Assembly: GCF_028858725.1 (NCBI RefSeq)
Contig: NC_084764.1
Span: 19,147,501 to 19,211,500 of the forward strand
Length of the DNA stretch: 64,000 bases
From: Colius striatus
Taxonomy: Eukaryota; Chordata; Aves; Coliiformes; Coliidae
Direction: 5' to 3'
In this document: one piece after another, positions 26,496 through 39,800 of the stretch
Layout of the letters: every line of letters begins with the position of its first letter
How positions within the stretch are numbered: the stretch's first letter is position 1
Made by a program: the position numbers and the translations under genes
The notes under the pieces: generated by a model
What the model saw: the letters and a program-made list of their open reading frames with translations, nothing else
Told to the model about the DNA's origin: nothing
Database searches by the model: none

Positions 26496-29400
26496 GCCTC
26501 AGTACTGCTCCTTATTAGGTAATGCTATGTAATTCTATGCTGTTGTTTCGTTACCTAGGCTCTTGTCAGTACCTTTTTGCCCAAGCTTGACCACAAGTAC
26601 TTAGAAGCTTGATAAAAAGACATCTAATCCACCACACTATTGTGCAGCCTACTTCCTACCCTTCATAAAAGTCAGCGAAATGTCACAACAGGTCTGGTGC
26701 TCAAACCACCAGTAGGGCTGCAGAGGGTGGCACAGACATCAGCCTCACACTTCCAAGTCCCCAAAGAGCAGCTGAAGCCAGTTCTGGAAAGCAAAACAAG
26801 AGCTAAGGCTAATCAGAGACAGTGGGATGGTGGTGGTGGCAATGAGGTCAGCTACCTATGGTTTTAAAGAAAATAATTACTTCAGTTTCTCACGTGTAAG
26901 AAGACACCTAAGACACCCAATATGCAGCAGAGCTGCTTTCTTCTGCAGGTGTATGACAGAATATTTGTAGAAATAGTACACTCACAAAGTGCAAAAACTA
27001 CTTATCATAATAACAAAGAGCAACAATCACCAAAAAAAAAAATACACACGTATTATCTGGGATGTCAATATAAAACAGAAAATCATTTTCCCCTGTTCCC
27101 AAAACAAGCTATAATGCTATGGCCATCTACAAACCCTCTAGCCCAAACTTCCCATGAACAGGCCTGGTTCCAATCCAGCACATCCAAATAACTGGCTTCC
27201 TCAGTTACCCATTTTCCAGCTAGGTCAAGGCCTTCAGAAGGGGTCTCTAGGAAATAGGAGTCAGTAACATCTCATGCAAGGCTACCCTTCAGAAACACTT
27301 TGAAACAGGAACTTGGTCTAATCCAGTTTTCTGATGTGTTCAGATACTGATGATCATTGGAATTATCTGTCTAGTGGCTCAGAATGAAAACAATAATCAA
27401 TAATAAAAATTCTGAAGCAAATATATCCAACATTATTGGCATAAATAGGAGCTTCCATTGAGTAAAATGTGAACATTCAATACCAGGTAATCCTATCTTT
27501 CAGGTTATTACCAGTCTTTCAATATTGTACCTTATAAAATGTCCCTTACTTCAAGTCAGGACTGAATTACCCTATGAAAAGCAGGAAATATTCAGATGTA
27601 TGAATATCTACCAGTTCCAGTCACTCACCAAATACAATTAAGGATTATTTCATTTGGAAAAATGAATTTTGGAGTTTCCATCTCCAAAATACAAGGTATT
27701 AGGAAAATGCACTTTTTTTTTTTTTTTCCCAGAAATACTTGGACTTCCACAGGCAAATAAAAGCCAGTAAGGCCATATGAAAAATACATTCACATAAAGT
27801 ATCATAAATTCATTCCATACTTCAGAAATGCCTTTGTTCCTCGGGGGGAAAGTTCTGACTATTTCTCAGCATGATGACCCACTTTAACCTAACCTGCAAC
27901 ACAGTTAATATCAAGAGAAGGAATTAAGGTGTGGAATCAATTTCTTTGGATTACCTACTTTTTGGCCCTTCATTATGCTGAAAGATACAGTATTTAGCAC
28001 CAGCACAGGTCTGAAGGAATTAAAGATATTTGATGTTGTTTTCTCAGTTATTCTTGGTTGCCACTAACTTCTTATCTGTGCCAAGCTCCTCATTAAAGTT
28101 AGTGGGAATTGATCTGCAGATAGTATGCAGTAGAAACCTTTCTCTCTAATTTTCTAGGGCATGGCCTGGTCTCATCCATCACAATCTGGTTGCTTTGCAC
28201 AGTGCCAATGGCGTGGCACCATCACCACTGGTAGAACATGGAGCTGGTGGTGCCCAAGCTGAATAAGGATGACGTGGGGTTTCATATGGCTCCCTGAGCT
28301 CTGAAACAGTATCACAAAGCTAATGGAAGTTAGTCCTACTTGAACATCTCTCAAGGGAATGCAAACAGCCTCTTCACTCAACTCCCTAAGCACAGTCCAA
28401 AGTGCAGTCTAAACCACGAGAAGCTTTCTGGGCAGTTTGCCAGAGATGTACTCATTATGAAGTACAGCAAATGGACTTTCATCAGAAAATATATTTTAAT
28501 TTTATTCTTCACTTAAGTTCAATGTACATAGCTGCCTTTAATTAGTAGCAAGGTAAAAAATCTCTCTCACATGGAGCTGCTCTGTGCTGCTACAGACTGA
28601 ACTACTATCTGTGCTGTAGTTGGCTCAAGCTATCTGCAGTTCTCAGCCCTGTGCAGAGCTGAACTGTTCAGCCAAGGATTTTGCATCAGCAGTTCCCTGT
28701 TGATTTGTCTTGCAGATAGAGATTTCCAGCTTCAGAGCTCTCAAACAGGCATGCTTCAGCACAATGTTCACTTTACAGAAGCATTGACACAGAGTGCAAG
28801 GAAAATACAAGTGCTTACGCTTTGAGAACAAACTTGTTTCTCACAAATATTCACCTCCACTTCAGTGGATTTAGTTGACTTAAGGTTTGAATTTTAAGTA
28901 CTGCTTACAGAGGTAAAATAAATAAGTGGTAAATATGCTGCACTCAGCAGACAATACAGCCAAGCAATGTGATCTCTCCAAACAGTTCAGGTACACCAAA
29001 GTGAAGTCTTGACACTTGCCACATCAGTGACACCAATCTCACTGACTTGAACAGGACTCAGGTTCCCCAACATTTTGGCCAGGTTGATTACTACTGTAAC
29101 ACCAGAGTTACCTAATCCCTGTACTATCTGAAGACAATAAAAAATTGAGGACAAAAGGAACTAAGAGCACTGGTTCAAGACAAGCAGAGGCCTGTCCTCA
29201 CAGCTTGTTGCTATTCCATCACCATTAAGGCATGGACTCATGAGGTCCAAATCACAAGGCCCAATGAAGCCCCTTACCTCAGAAAAACTGAGCGTGCAAG
29301 CCAAGGCACTGGACATCTTGGAACTGTGCACTAAGCAGAAGGGACACAAGGGAAAGCAACAGGCTTCACAGTTTCTAAGCAGCACCTGAAGCGATAGACT

Positions 29401-31591
29401 GTATCCCTGCCAACTTCAGCAAAGTTTTAAAACAAGCTACAACGAATCTGAACAAAATCTTCTAAAGAAAATGAAACAGTGTCACAAAACTATTCTCTGT
29501 TGCTATATTCTATACATCCTACACTGCTGTTTCTCTCTCCCTTCTGAGTTTCCTTTTAGTCAACAAAAAGGTGGCTTTCACCAGTGAGCATCAGAAAACC
29601 ACCCAGACTTTCTGTGGAATTTGCTGGCTTTTCAAATTTTGTTGACAATCTGCAATTTTCCCAGCCTCAGTGTGCAACCTCAAGGTTTCTCATCAGCACT
29701 CTTACTCTGCCTTCCCTGCAGCCAGCCCTCCTTCTCTTCCACCACCACTTTCCATCTCCAGTATTCCCCTGCTCCATAAAGAACATATCCAGTCTCTGGA
29801 GATCTCAGTCTTGGCTCTGCACTCTCCTAACTTCACTGTCTCAAAGTAAATATTACACAGTTCCTATGGCTGCCAGAAGGACAGCACTTGGGGGAAGAAG
29901 AAGGGAGTATTTTCCTGGAGAGGGTGTGTGTTTCCTAATATATTTCAGTCACTCAGACTTCCATTTTGAAAAATGCTGATTTAATTCAGGGTTCCAGTCA
30001 TCCTTTCCATGACTGCCATGCTGCATCTTCCCTTTAAAAGCAGAGTAAAGTGGCATGGGAAGCATCACACATTTGAAGATCTCCTTTCTTTCCATAACAA
30101 TACACTTTACTAGCTCTGGATGCAATTTGCAAAAATTGAAGTTGTTTTATTTTTCCTCAGACATTGAATACAGGGTGCTTGCTAAGATGCCTAAGCAGCA
30201 TCCTGGGGTGGGAAGAAGAGTGCCAATTGGTGGCTCAGTTCTGAGAGACAAATGATCAAACTTAACAATGGGTTAGGCCACATAATCTATTTGCTATATA
30301 TTTGGTGGCCTTATGACACTTGTCCTCCCATCCTTAATAATTAATAGGTGACTCTTCCCCATCTTCTGCTCCTCTCATCACTTGGTACAGGTCAACATTG
30401 GTTACAACTGCTGTACATGGCTCCACAGGAGCACAGAGTGGACTGTATGGCATCTAGGAGAAGTACTGATTTGAGGACCATACGGTTTGCCCCATCACAC
30501 ACACATGAATAGGCAGAGTTTATTCTGGAAGGACAGGTAAGCTAAAAAGAAGAAAAGTTGTTGTCTTTTATTTTGAGAATGCTGTGCAATCTGGACTGCA
30601 TTGGGAGTTAAATTTGTCCTGCAGTGACAACCGAAGAGAAAAACAAACATGAAGATGTCACATTGCGGACTGATTAAAGTTACATAGATGAAGCTTCCCG
30701 TGACCTCACACATACTGGGCAATGTCCCCCAGAAAGTAGTAACGACAGGGAATTAGCTACTCAGGTTAGTTTGGGGAGGGGAGCACAGCAGTGACATAGC
30801 CCTGTGGATGACACAGAGGGAGAGAACACAAACACGAGGAAGGCCTGCTAGATTTGATGCTAAAACACAAGGAGGGATTGACTGGGAAAGTAAAACTGAC
30901 ACCAACCAAGAAATGACAGACTGAGTAATCCTTTGGAAAGCTGAATAAAAGATATTAAGAAGATACCTGCATGACAGATAAAGAAACTTGCCTGTTATTA
31001 ACTCTTGCTCTGTATTAGGGGAAAAATTAAAATGAAATAGGGTGCCAGTTCCTCCATGAAATTACACAAAAGCTCTTTATTGACCTCAGATGCTCCGGTA
31101 AATATGGGGAAGTGTATAGAAAACAATCCAGGCCATACTACTTAAGATGAGCATAAAAGAATAGCGGGAGTGTCTGGGGACAAAATCGGGAATGGCAAGA
31201 CAAAGTGCTATGTAACCAGAAAGGGACATTAACATAAATAATTCAGCAGCTAGAGTAATAGGAAATTTAGAATAGCAATTCAGAAGAGAAGAACACAAGT
31301 CCAAAACATTTATTGCCATCATACAGGAGTCTTCCCTAGAAATGTCAGCAGCATGCAGATGGTTAATGCAATTAATACCAACAACAAAAAGGGTGAGATT
31401 GCATATGGCAGTTACTTAAGTACTTCTAAGAAAAATATTTTAAAAATAAAAGACAAGTGATGAAATTAAAGCAGATTCATACTTTGCTTGGGTTTTTAAC
31501 CAAAAAGCCCCAATGAGAAGAATAAGTGATGATAACGTGGCCATCCTTTTAATATTTATTTGGTATGATGTCTTTTGGTGTAGGATAACTC

Positions 31592-31611
31592 AAAAAAAAA
31601 AAAAAAAAAAA
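31592..31611. repeat. A20 homopolymer
   Basis: Twenty consecutive A bases just before the old CR1 copy. No retrocopy could be recognised upstream of the run, so it is listed only as a simple repeat. Confidence 0.9.
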
Positions 31612-31689
31612 CAGAGGAACTAATCCCAGAAGTGTTGATGGTCATTCTTGAGAACTCATAGGCAGTTTCTGGCAGACAGAAAATCTACT

Positions 31690-33160
31690 GCACCTCTAAC
31701 AAGGGGAGGAAGCAGAGGACCTGTCAATTAAAAAACTGTCACGTCCAATTACCAGAAAACTACCAGAATAAATCATACCAACTGTAAACTAACACAAGTA
31801 CTAAAGCAGATGAACAGCAGGAAACAAGTCATATCAGGCACCAGAGATGGGGAAGGGTCTGGATGGAGAGCGGCTGAGGGAACTGGGGGTGTTCAGTCTG
31901 GAGGAGGCTGAGAGGAAACATGATCACTCTCTACAATTCCCTGACAGGAGGCTGTAGGGAGGTGAGGGTCAGTCTCTTCTCCCAAGTAATGAATGATAAG
32001 ACAAGAGGAAATGGCCTCAAGTTGTGCCAGAGGAGGTTTAGATTGGGCATTAGGAAGAACTTTTTTCACTGAGAAGGTTGTCAAACACTGGCACAGGCTG
32101 CCCAGGAAGGTGAGGGAGTCACCATCCCTGAAGATATTGCAAAGCCACATAGCTGAGGTGCTGAGGAACATGGTTTAGTGGTGGGCTTGGCATTGTGAGG
32201 TAAGGGGTTGGACTAGATGATCTTAAAGGTCTTATCCAACTGAAATGATCCTATGATTCTGAACCAATATAATTTCTTTCTACAAGAGACCAACAGGCCT
32301 TGTGGACAGGGAAGAAGCAACAGATGTTAAAATTCAGTTTCAATAAAGGTCTTTGATATTGCCTAATATGGCAATCTCATAAGTAAGCTGCAGATGCAGA
32401 TTAGATCAAACCACTGTAGCATGGCTGCAAAAGTCTCTGTCAAAAAGGAAAGATGTACTGAGGGGAAAATTTCATGGATAACTGCACCACTTCCACCTTC
32501 ATATAATGCATTCACTGGTGATTTGGACAATGGAATAAACAATCTTATTGAATCTGCACATAAAGTGGAAAGAACTGCAAGTATATTGGATGGCAAACAG
32601 AACTCAAACTAAACAAACTGGAGAAACAGTTGGGAAAAGGAAACAAACTGAGCAGGCACTTACGTCAAACATTGCACTTTCATAGTAACATCCGACTTAA
32701 TGACTTTGCGACATGAAATGGCTGGCAAGGTAACAGCTCTTAAGAGGAAGGGAAGGCAATAGATACCAAGCAGAAGGCAAGTCACTACAATGCCACTGTG
32801 AAAAGGCAAACATCAGACAGGGATGTAAGAACAGGATTATCTCATGTGTCTTTCAGGATACAATTTTTCTACTTTAGTTGGCACTGATAAGGCTTTAGAT
32901 AAGACAATATCCAGTTTTTAAAAGATTTGAGGCAATTTAGCTTATTGAAGATTGTTAATTCCCTGCCTTATCCCTCCAGCCTTCAAGTATATAAAAGCTT
33001 GTCACAAAGAGAAAAGGAACTATCAGTCACCTTTGGTCATGGTGGACAGGACAGAGAGCAAGAGGCTTAAATGAAAGCAGGATTATAGTTAAAAATTAGG
33101 AAAATCTTCATAATCAGAAGTATAACAGTCCCATCACAGAACAGATTACCTGCTTTGTTC
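31690..33160 (+). mobile_element. Old CR1 LINE copy, interrupted by a second CR1
   Basis: The plus strand carries a badly decayed CR1 reverse transcriptase region in two parts. The left part (31690-31839) has the 'CAGAAAACTACCAGAA' block and ends near 'AACAAGTCATATCA'. The right part resumes at 32261 with 'AACCAATATAATTTC', the expected continuation of the same family. It goes on through 'GTGATTTGGACAATGGAATA' (32518) to a tail-like segment with 'GGTCATGGTGGACAGGACAG' near 33035. Stops and deletions are frequent. The gap is filled by a CR1 of a different family, so this copy is older than its insert. Outer boundaries are approximate. Confidence 0.72.
31840..32260 (+). mobile_element. CR1 LINE 3' portion nested inside an older CR1
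   Basis: It starts near 'GGGAAGGGTCTGGATGGAGA' and runs through 'CTGGAGGAGGCTGAGAGGA' and 'GGTTTAGATTGGGCATTAGG'. The typical tail 'GGTTGGACTAGATGATCTTA' follows, and the element ends in the terminal ATGATCCTATGATTCT at 32245-32260. It is a 5'-truncated plus-strand insertion. A 61-codon fragment of degraded frame is not a gene. Confidence 0.88.
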
Positions 33161-35214
33161 CTTTATTTGTACAAGCATATGAAGCATACAAAAAGATACA
33201 TAAGGACAAGAACAATCAGAAGATCTTTTGGCTCCCGAAACTGTAGATGACTATAAAAATTTACTCCCTTCTCTTCAAAACCACACATCGCTTTTTGCTG
33301 TGCTAGCAGTCACCAAAATGAATCTCTGGAACAGAGCTCTGCAAAAGCACACAGTTGGGAACAGCCGGGGAATCAGCTACTTCCAAACAGATGCCATTTC
33401 CTTTGCACTAGTGCAAAGTCCTCCTCTCACTGACAGCATCCTTGTTGAAGCAGAACTCTTGGGGGGCTGTCATAGACTGATGGCTTTGTGAGAAGGTTGA
33501 TTTGACTAGAAACCTTAAACTTACAGCTCGTTTAGAAGCACAGTAGTTGTTTCATGTTTGTACGCCACTTGACGTTCTGGCTTGTTATATCAGTACATCA
33601 AGCTGGTATGACAAACAGGCTAATTAACTGGAGAAGAGGGACTATGTTCACAAGCTTCACCCACACTGCAGAGGTGAGCTCTAATTCCTTGAGTGCTGTC
33701 ATTCAAAACAAGTCACTGCATTTAGAGTTGTTGCCAGGAGCATTGCAGAGATCAGGTATGGTTACCCTAACATATCAATTGAGTTGTCAGTGGGAAATCT
33801 GTCTCACTCCAAGAGCGAAATTTTCAATCAAGTGTAAAGAAAAGCTGGAAGTTAATGTGCTTGAGGCTAAACACATAGTGTGAATCGAGGGATATCTAGC
33901 CTGGATTAATAAGGATGCTCATAAGGATGCTACAGTCTCCCTGATACTCTCCTAAATTCATTTGGATGTGAAAGCAAGGACTGGAAGGTGAGTTCCCCTA
34001 GGTGAGTGACAAAGTAAGTAAAGCTGATACTGACTTCAGCTAGCAAAGGTAACCACATCCCTTACCCATTAAACTAGATAAAACGAGAAAATTAATTCAA
34101 GTTACACACATCCTTAGTTTTGCCAAGATCTCAGAGCCCTTATAGTTCACAGAAGCTAAAAATCTCCTCTAGCAAGAGCAGAAGTTCCCTCCCACCCTTT
34201 TCAACTACTGCAAAAGGTCATAACATAAAGGTCTAACTGAAGGCACCTAAATGGAGCTTTTTAAGTGTTCTGACACCTACCAAAAGAAAAGTTCTTTTCA
34301 AAGTGCTTTTTCTCTTGCTGATGAAGATTCAGGATTGAGAGACAACACAACATTCCTTTTTAACAATACTTCTCAACCACACATCATTGGGAATTCACAA
34401 AAGAATATCAACAGCAAATCTATAATAATCAAAAGGAAAGAAAAAATTACTCCATAAATACCACCTGCAAAACCAGGTCTGTTTTCTCTGGTTTAGAGTT
34501 TCGGGGTTTTCAACCAGCTCCCATAAATAAGCTATTTTCAAGGGAGCAGCCTAAAATTGAATTAGTGGAAATTAGATTCTTCTTTCTATTCTCTTCCAGA
34601 AACAATACAGAACATGAAGATGAGATTTTGATTTCTTAATTGCAGAGTCATTCATTACTCTATGACATATTAAATCACAAGTGCAAAAGTCCCCAGATGT
34701 GGATAAGGATGAATCAACCTTTAAGCCCAGAAGACAATGCAGGACACGAATTCCAAGGCCAAAAAATGAGTCACCTTAATGATGTAACAACAACAACAAC
34801 AAAGTACAGGGCAAGCTCATCAGACACTTATTCTGCTCAGCTTATAAGATACTCAGTTTTATAGGAAACAGACTTTCAAAATATTAGAACTCGTGCTCTC
34901 CTGATTATTTTTATCAAGCTCAGAAAACAGTGCTTCCTATTCTGTTTTTCTCAGTCTTATTAACTTTTTATTGACTAATAATAGCATTGACACAAATGTA
35001 AAGTTACTGTAAAGATCATCTTGGTACCATGTCACTACTGTCATCTCAGCACCTTCCCTGCATTTCCACTTTGCCATCCTATGAGTTTCTAACACTTCAG
35101 GTTCTGTATAATTCTCCTAATGCCTACTGCTTCAGTTACTATTATGATCCATGTGAACTTTTTGGTATTACTCCATTATCTAACTTTTTCCCTTAGTCTT
35201 TAAACAACAATAGA
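33161..35214. other. Intergenic, no gene recognised
   Basis: No exon was recognised. A CAA trinucleotide tract lies at about 34787-34800. The 109-codon plus-strand frame at 33554-33883 has no supporting context. Confidence 0.5.
33401..33418. repeat. Perfect 18-bp palindrome
   Basis: CTTTGCACTAGTGCAAAG equals its own reverse complement. It could be a dimeric protein-binding site or chance; nothing nearby indicates which. Confidence 0.9.
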
Positions 35215-36029
35215 AAAAGCTGGCTCAGACCAGCTTCCGCAGATCACCTAGTCCCATCTCTCACTGAAAGCAGGACTACTGCCAACACTAGTTCCAATCA
35301 CGTTAGTCATGGCTTTGTCCAACCAGGCCTTGAAAATCTTCAAGGGCAGAGATTTCACAACTGCTCTAGGAAACCTGTTTCTAACTACTAACTATCTCTG
35401 TATCCTCTTTTGGACAGATTCTTACCATCCTTTTGGAACCACGGGGCCGAAAAACAGACACAGTATTGCAGTTTCAGCCTCAACAGCATGAAGAGAATAA
35501 TAATTTCCCTTGATGTGGTGGACATGTTCTCCTACCATAGCCTAGCATACAAGCTGATATATTTATGTTATGAACTCCCTGTTAGCTCATGTATAGCATG
35601 TACCACTGTAACTCCCAGGATCTCTCCCAGCAAAGCTAAGAATTTTGCACTTCTCCTTGTCAAACTGTATGAAGTCTCTAACTGCCAATCCCTGAACCCA
35701 GGCTGTGTCTTTCAGCATATTAACTCCCTCTCTCAGAGAGGAATATGGTTTAATGATCAGAGTCATCTGATCATCACTGAACATCAGCCCCAGTATTGCC
35801 TTACAGAATACTCCACTTGTAGCCACCTCACACTGACCAACTGATGTGAGTCCAGTGATCCAGTCAGTTCAAACCACCAAGCAATGCAATCACTTTACTC
35901 ATACTTCCTCTAGTCCAGATGAAGACACTGTGGGAGACTGTGTCAAAAGTCATTCTAAAGTCTATGTGCAAGAACATCCATCACTGTCCTTGTCCACATA
36001 AACTGTCTTACAGTGTAAGGCCATCTGTT
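35215..36029 (-). mobile_element. Old CR1 LINE copy, minus strand
   Basis: Reverse-complement CR1 features are seen along the plus strand. They include 'CAGATCACCTAGTCCCATCT' (tail region, 35240), 'AATTTTGCACTTCTCCTTGT' (35641) and the marker 'ACACTGTGGGAGACTGTGTC' (35927-35946) followed by 'AAAAGTCATTCTAAAGTC'. The order fits one minus-strand element with its 3' tail at the left. It has diverged a lot, and a younger CR1 abuts its right side at 36032. Confidence 0.68.
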
Positions 36030-36031
36030 TC

Positions 36032-36840
36032 ATAGAATGGTAGGGGTTGGAAGGGACCTTTAGAGATCACTTAGTCCAACCTCCCTGCCGAAGCAGGTCC
36101 ACCTAAATCAGGTTGCACAGGAATGCATCCAGGCAGGTCTTGCAGACCTCCAAGGAAGGAGACTCGACACCATCCCTGGGCAGCCTGTGCCAGGGCTCCC
36201 TCACTCTCACAGTATAATAGTTTTTTCTTAAGTTTAAATGGAACTTTTTGTGTTCCAGCTTCATCCCATTACCCCTTGTCTTGTTGCTAGATACAACAGA
36301 AAAAAGGGATGCCCCAACCTCCTGACACCCATAATTTAGATACTTGTAAATATCAATGAGAACCCCCTGCAGTCTCCTTTTCTCTAGACTAAACAGCCCC
36401 AGTTCCCGCAGCCTTTCCTCATATGAAAGATGTTCCAGTCCCCTGATCATCTTCGTGGCCCTGCGCTGGACTCTCTCCAGCACTTCCCTGTCCCTCTTGA
36501 GCTGAGGAGCCCAGAAGTGGACACAGGACTTCAGATGAGGCCTCATCAGGGCAGAGTAGAGGAGGAGCAGAACCTCCCTTGACCTGCTGGCCACACTCTT
36601 CTTGATGCATCCCACAAGGGCACATTATTGGCTAATGTTTAGTTTATTATTAACCAGGACTCCCAGGTCTCTCTGCAGAGCTGCTCTTCAGCAGTTCAAT
36701 CCCCAGCCTGTACTGGTGCATGGGGTTATTCCTTCCCAGGTGCAGGACTCTGCACTTGTCCTTGTTGAACCTCAGGAGGTTCCTCTCTGCCCAACTCTCA
36801 AGCTGGTCGAGAACCTACTGAATGGCAGCACAGTCAGTCC
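36032..36840 (-). mobile_element. CR1 LINE 3' portion, minus strand
   Basis: On the minus strand the element ends at 36032 with the CR1 terminus (CCATTCTATG) after the tail 'GTTGGACTAAGTGATCTCTA'. A 170-codon open frame (36615 down to 36103) gives the CR1 reverse transcriptase C-terminus with [19 protein letters not shown] and [19 protein letters not shown]. Copies at 1-662 and 63533-64000 are close relatives. It is 5'-truncated at about 36840. Confidence 0.93.
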
Positions 36841-39800
36841 TCCCTCCTTTGTCTAAGCAATGCTTTTACCCATCTTCTCTGCAGCCTGTCCTTTTCACTT
36901 CTTGTGTGTTCACTAACAAGTACTCGCTTATGTAAGGAAGCCTTTTGCAAAAGAAATTCACCTTCTTCACCCTCATAAGCAGATCACAGGAGATCCTCAC
37001 CACAGCATCTCCAGTGTTAACTTTCCTTGTCATGTTCTCCTTCATTATTGTAACCCAGTGCTTTACTTAAAAAGAGCAAAATCCAGTCTCCAACTGTCAA
37101 AACAAGTGGTAATTTGGCAGATGAAACAAAATGGACACGGATCAATTGCTGCTTCTCCTATCCATGTTCTCTCTTAAGCCTACTGTCCTTCTAATCTAGG
37201 TCTGAAACTATCTGAGGAAACATACAGTGGTTGAAACCACTCAATACACAATGCTAACGTTTATTAGTAACTGTATTGAGACTTCAAATGCTGCTGAAAT
37301 ATCAGGTAAAATATGTTTTTCCAACAGGACTGCTTCTTGCAGCAGGTGAAGACATCCATGACACTGGTATATCATGGGATGCATAAAAGGAGTAAATATT
37401 ACCATCATCAGTCAACTTAAGAGACCACCTATTAGTGTAGCATCTGCTGCTCAGATTGCAGTCACCAGCCAAAGAAGGCATGAAAGGCTTGAACTATGCC
37501 TGCCACTCATCTGTACATGCCTCAAAAAAGCATAAGACTGAATGTTTGTGCATGCCATATTTAGCAGAAGTTGTACCGAAAAAAAAGATTCACGCAGCTG
37601 TCTAAAGGCTGTCCACCTCATGCTACACAGTATAGCTGAGATCAGAGCTAGGACCTCTGAGTGCTTCAGCTTGTTCAGGATTCCTCGCAAACACTTTCAC
37701 TCTTCTCAGTGGAAGCATGGCTTAATATACCTCTTTTTAAGGAAATGCAAAGAAGTTGCACGAGCCCTTCTGCAGAGTACTTCTGGATCTCAGCAGCAGG
37801 CACCATCACATTGTGTAAGCATACCGTACAGCTGCATCCTGATCCAGAAAGCCTCACTTCCACAGAAGCTGTCTGCTGTACCCTAGGTATCAGTAGCCCC
37901 TTGATCACTTTCCAGTTGAGCCCACTTTTCCGTTCGATTTGATACTAGGAGTTCAGTAGACCACCTAAATATGGTCCCTGTTTCTGTGTTCTGGCTGTAA
38001 CTAGATACTCAAATTCAGAACAAGCATGCCTTTGGATTATTCCTCAGATGACCTGATACCACAATCCTATTATGCCAGAAACAGTATTATGCAAAGATGT
38101 CTTCCATAATTTCATAACCATACTGGTGTGTATTAAATAGCAACAATGGAAAATGTATTCTGAGGCATCAATTTCTTCCTTTTTTAAGTTTACGAAGCAA
38201 GAACAGTAGTAAGGAAAAACAGTTCAAATGGAATACAGGATAACAGCTAATCATTACAGAAGCAGGAGAGGAAAGCAAATGCGGGGAAACCCAAAACAGG
38301 CAAACAATCTTCACAGAAAAGACCCGTAAGATCAATCACTGTCAAGACAATTATCTTAAAAAAAAAATCTTTCAGAGGCTATGTAGTACATCATCTTGTT
38401 AACCTGAAACATGGGCCTGACATACGTTGTCTGTCTCAAATTGCAGAGAGAACAAAATGCAAGACACACCAAGGCAATTCCACCTGCAAATATGGGCATG
38501 AATAAAAACCAGACACATCAGAAATGATGTTGTAACTATATGAATATTAGTAAAGCATTGATTATCTGTTAGTTCCAACTATCAGATAGATCTTAGAGCA
38601 GGGAACCTCTACAGGAACATTCGGACTTATGAAAATTCACATCCAAGAACTGACAGTTCTAATGAGAAAGCAACCAGCTACAACTACAAATTCAATCTTA
38701 GGCTTTTCCATCAAACATTATCTGGATAACCTTTTTAACAGGATTAAGTAAAAGAACTACTATGATTCATTTTTTGTGGGAAGATATCAAGCTGTTTATT
38801 AATCATATGCTTCATTTGCAAAGCTCAATAAAGCAATAAAGACTAGAAGAGCCACCTACAAAATCTGTCAACTTTTCACCATTAAAACACCACCAATATA
38901 ACCCAATCTTGTTACTGCTGTGACAAGACTGTTATCATACTCAGCACACACCCTTCAAAGTTAAGAAAGGGCAGCAAAAGACAAAAAGCCTTCTGTTAAC
39001 CTCTAAAAGTGTGTTATAGCAAATAACAGCCCGTGATAGAAAATCACCACGATGACCAGCGGAAAGGATGGCTGTTCCCTGCACAGACAAAGTGTCTTTT
39101 ATCAGATTCTTATATTTGGTTTGGAGCTGCAACTGCACATCCTCTATCCAATTTAGTGATTACTGTTCCGCTATCATCTGAGAGTGGCACATCCTACATC
39201 CAGTCTAGTGACTACTGCGCCATGATTATCTGTCTAGCTTAAGATATGTGTTGAGGCCACAGGGTATTTCAACAGTTTACTTCATAAAATCATCCATTTA
39301 CATAACACAAAATGTAACAGTAAAGCCTTTAGGATGATTATTCAGTATCTAATCCCAAACACCATCACTCTAAACCTTTAAAGAAATAAATCCATCTCTG
39401 TTGCATACTACCATTGCCTTATGGCATGAAGGATCTCCGACCCAGGTGAAACTACACAGTCTGAATACGTGGACGTGTTACCAGGGTGGTATTACCACCT
39501 CCTAAACCAACTCTTCTGTAATCTAAGGCTCCTACCTTGGTAATTGTTGTATTTACATGAAATACTTACTTTCTTTTACCTGGTAAGTTTTGAAATTTAG
39601 CACAAGTATCAGCTTGAGTTTGAAAACAAGATTACACTTTCTTGTTGTTTAGGGAAACAACTACTACATTTAGAAAACCACACTTTGTTAGAAACCAGAG
39701 GCTTTGTAAAAGAACTTTCATGCCCTAGTTCATCCTGTTGATCATCCAAAGACAAAACTAGAATTTTCATCCTTTGTTCAACATCAGTTCCACTGTATGC

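Larger units (their letters stand above)
24565..31689. other. Intergenic, no gene recognised
   Basis: Seven kilobases without a supported exon. The region includes A/T runs (25571-25586, 27712-27728), a 31-bp tandem pair, a perfect short hairpin at 26473-26495 and a 20-A run at 31592-31611. The 131-codon plus-strand frame at 29584-29979 has no splice or domain support. Confidence 0.5.

Noticed and set aside
28172-28393. 73-codon minus-strand frame that looked like a possible pseudogene
   Set aside because: Fragments read sensibly in more than one frame, but none could be tied to a known protein, so no pseudogene is claimed.
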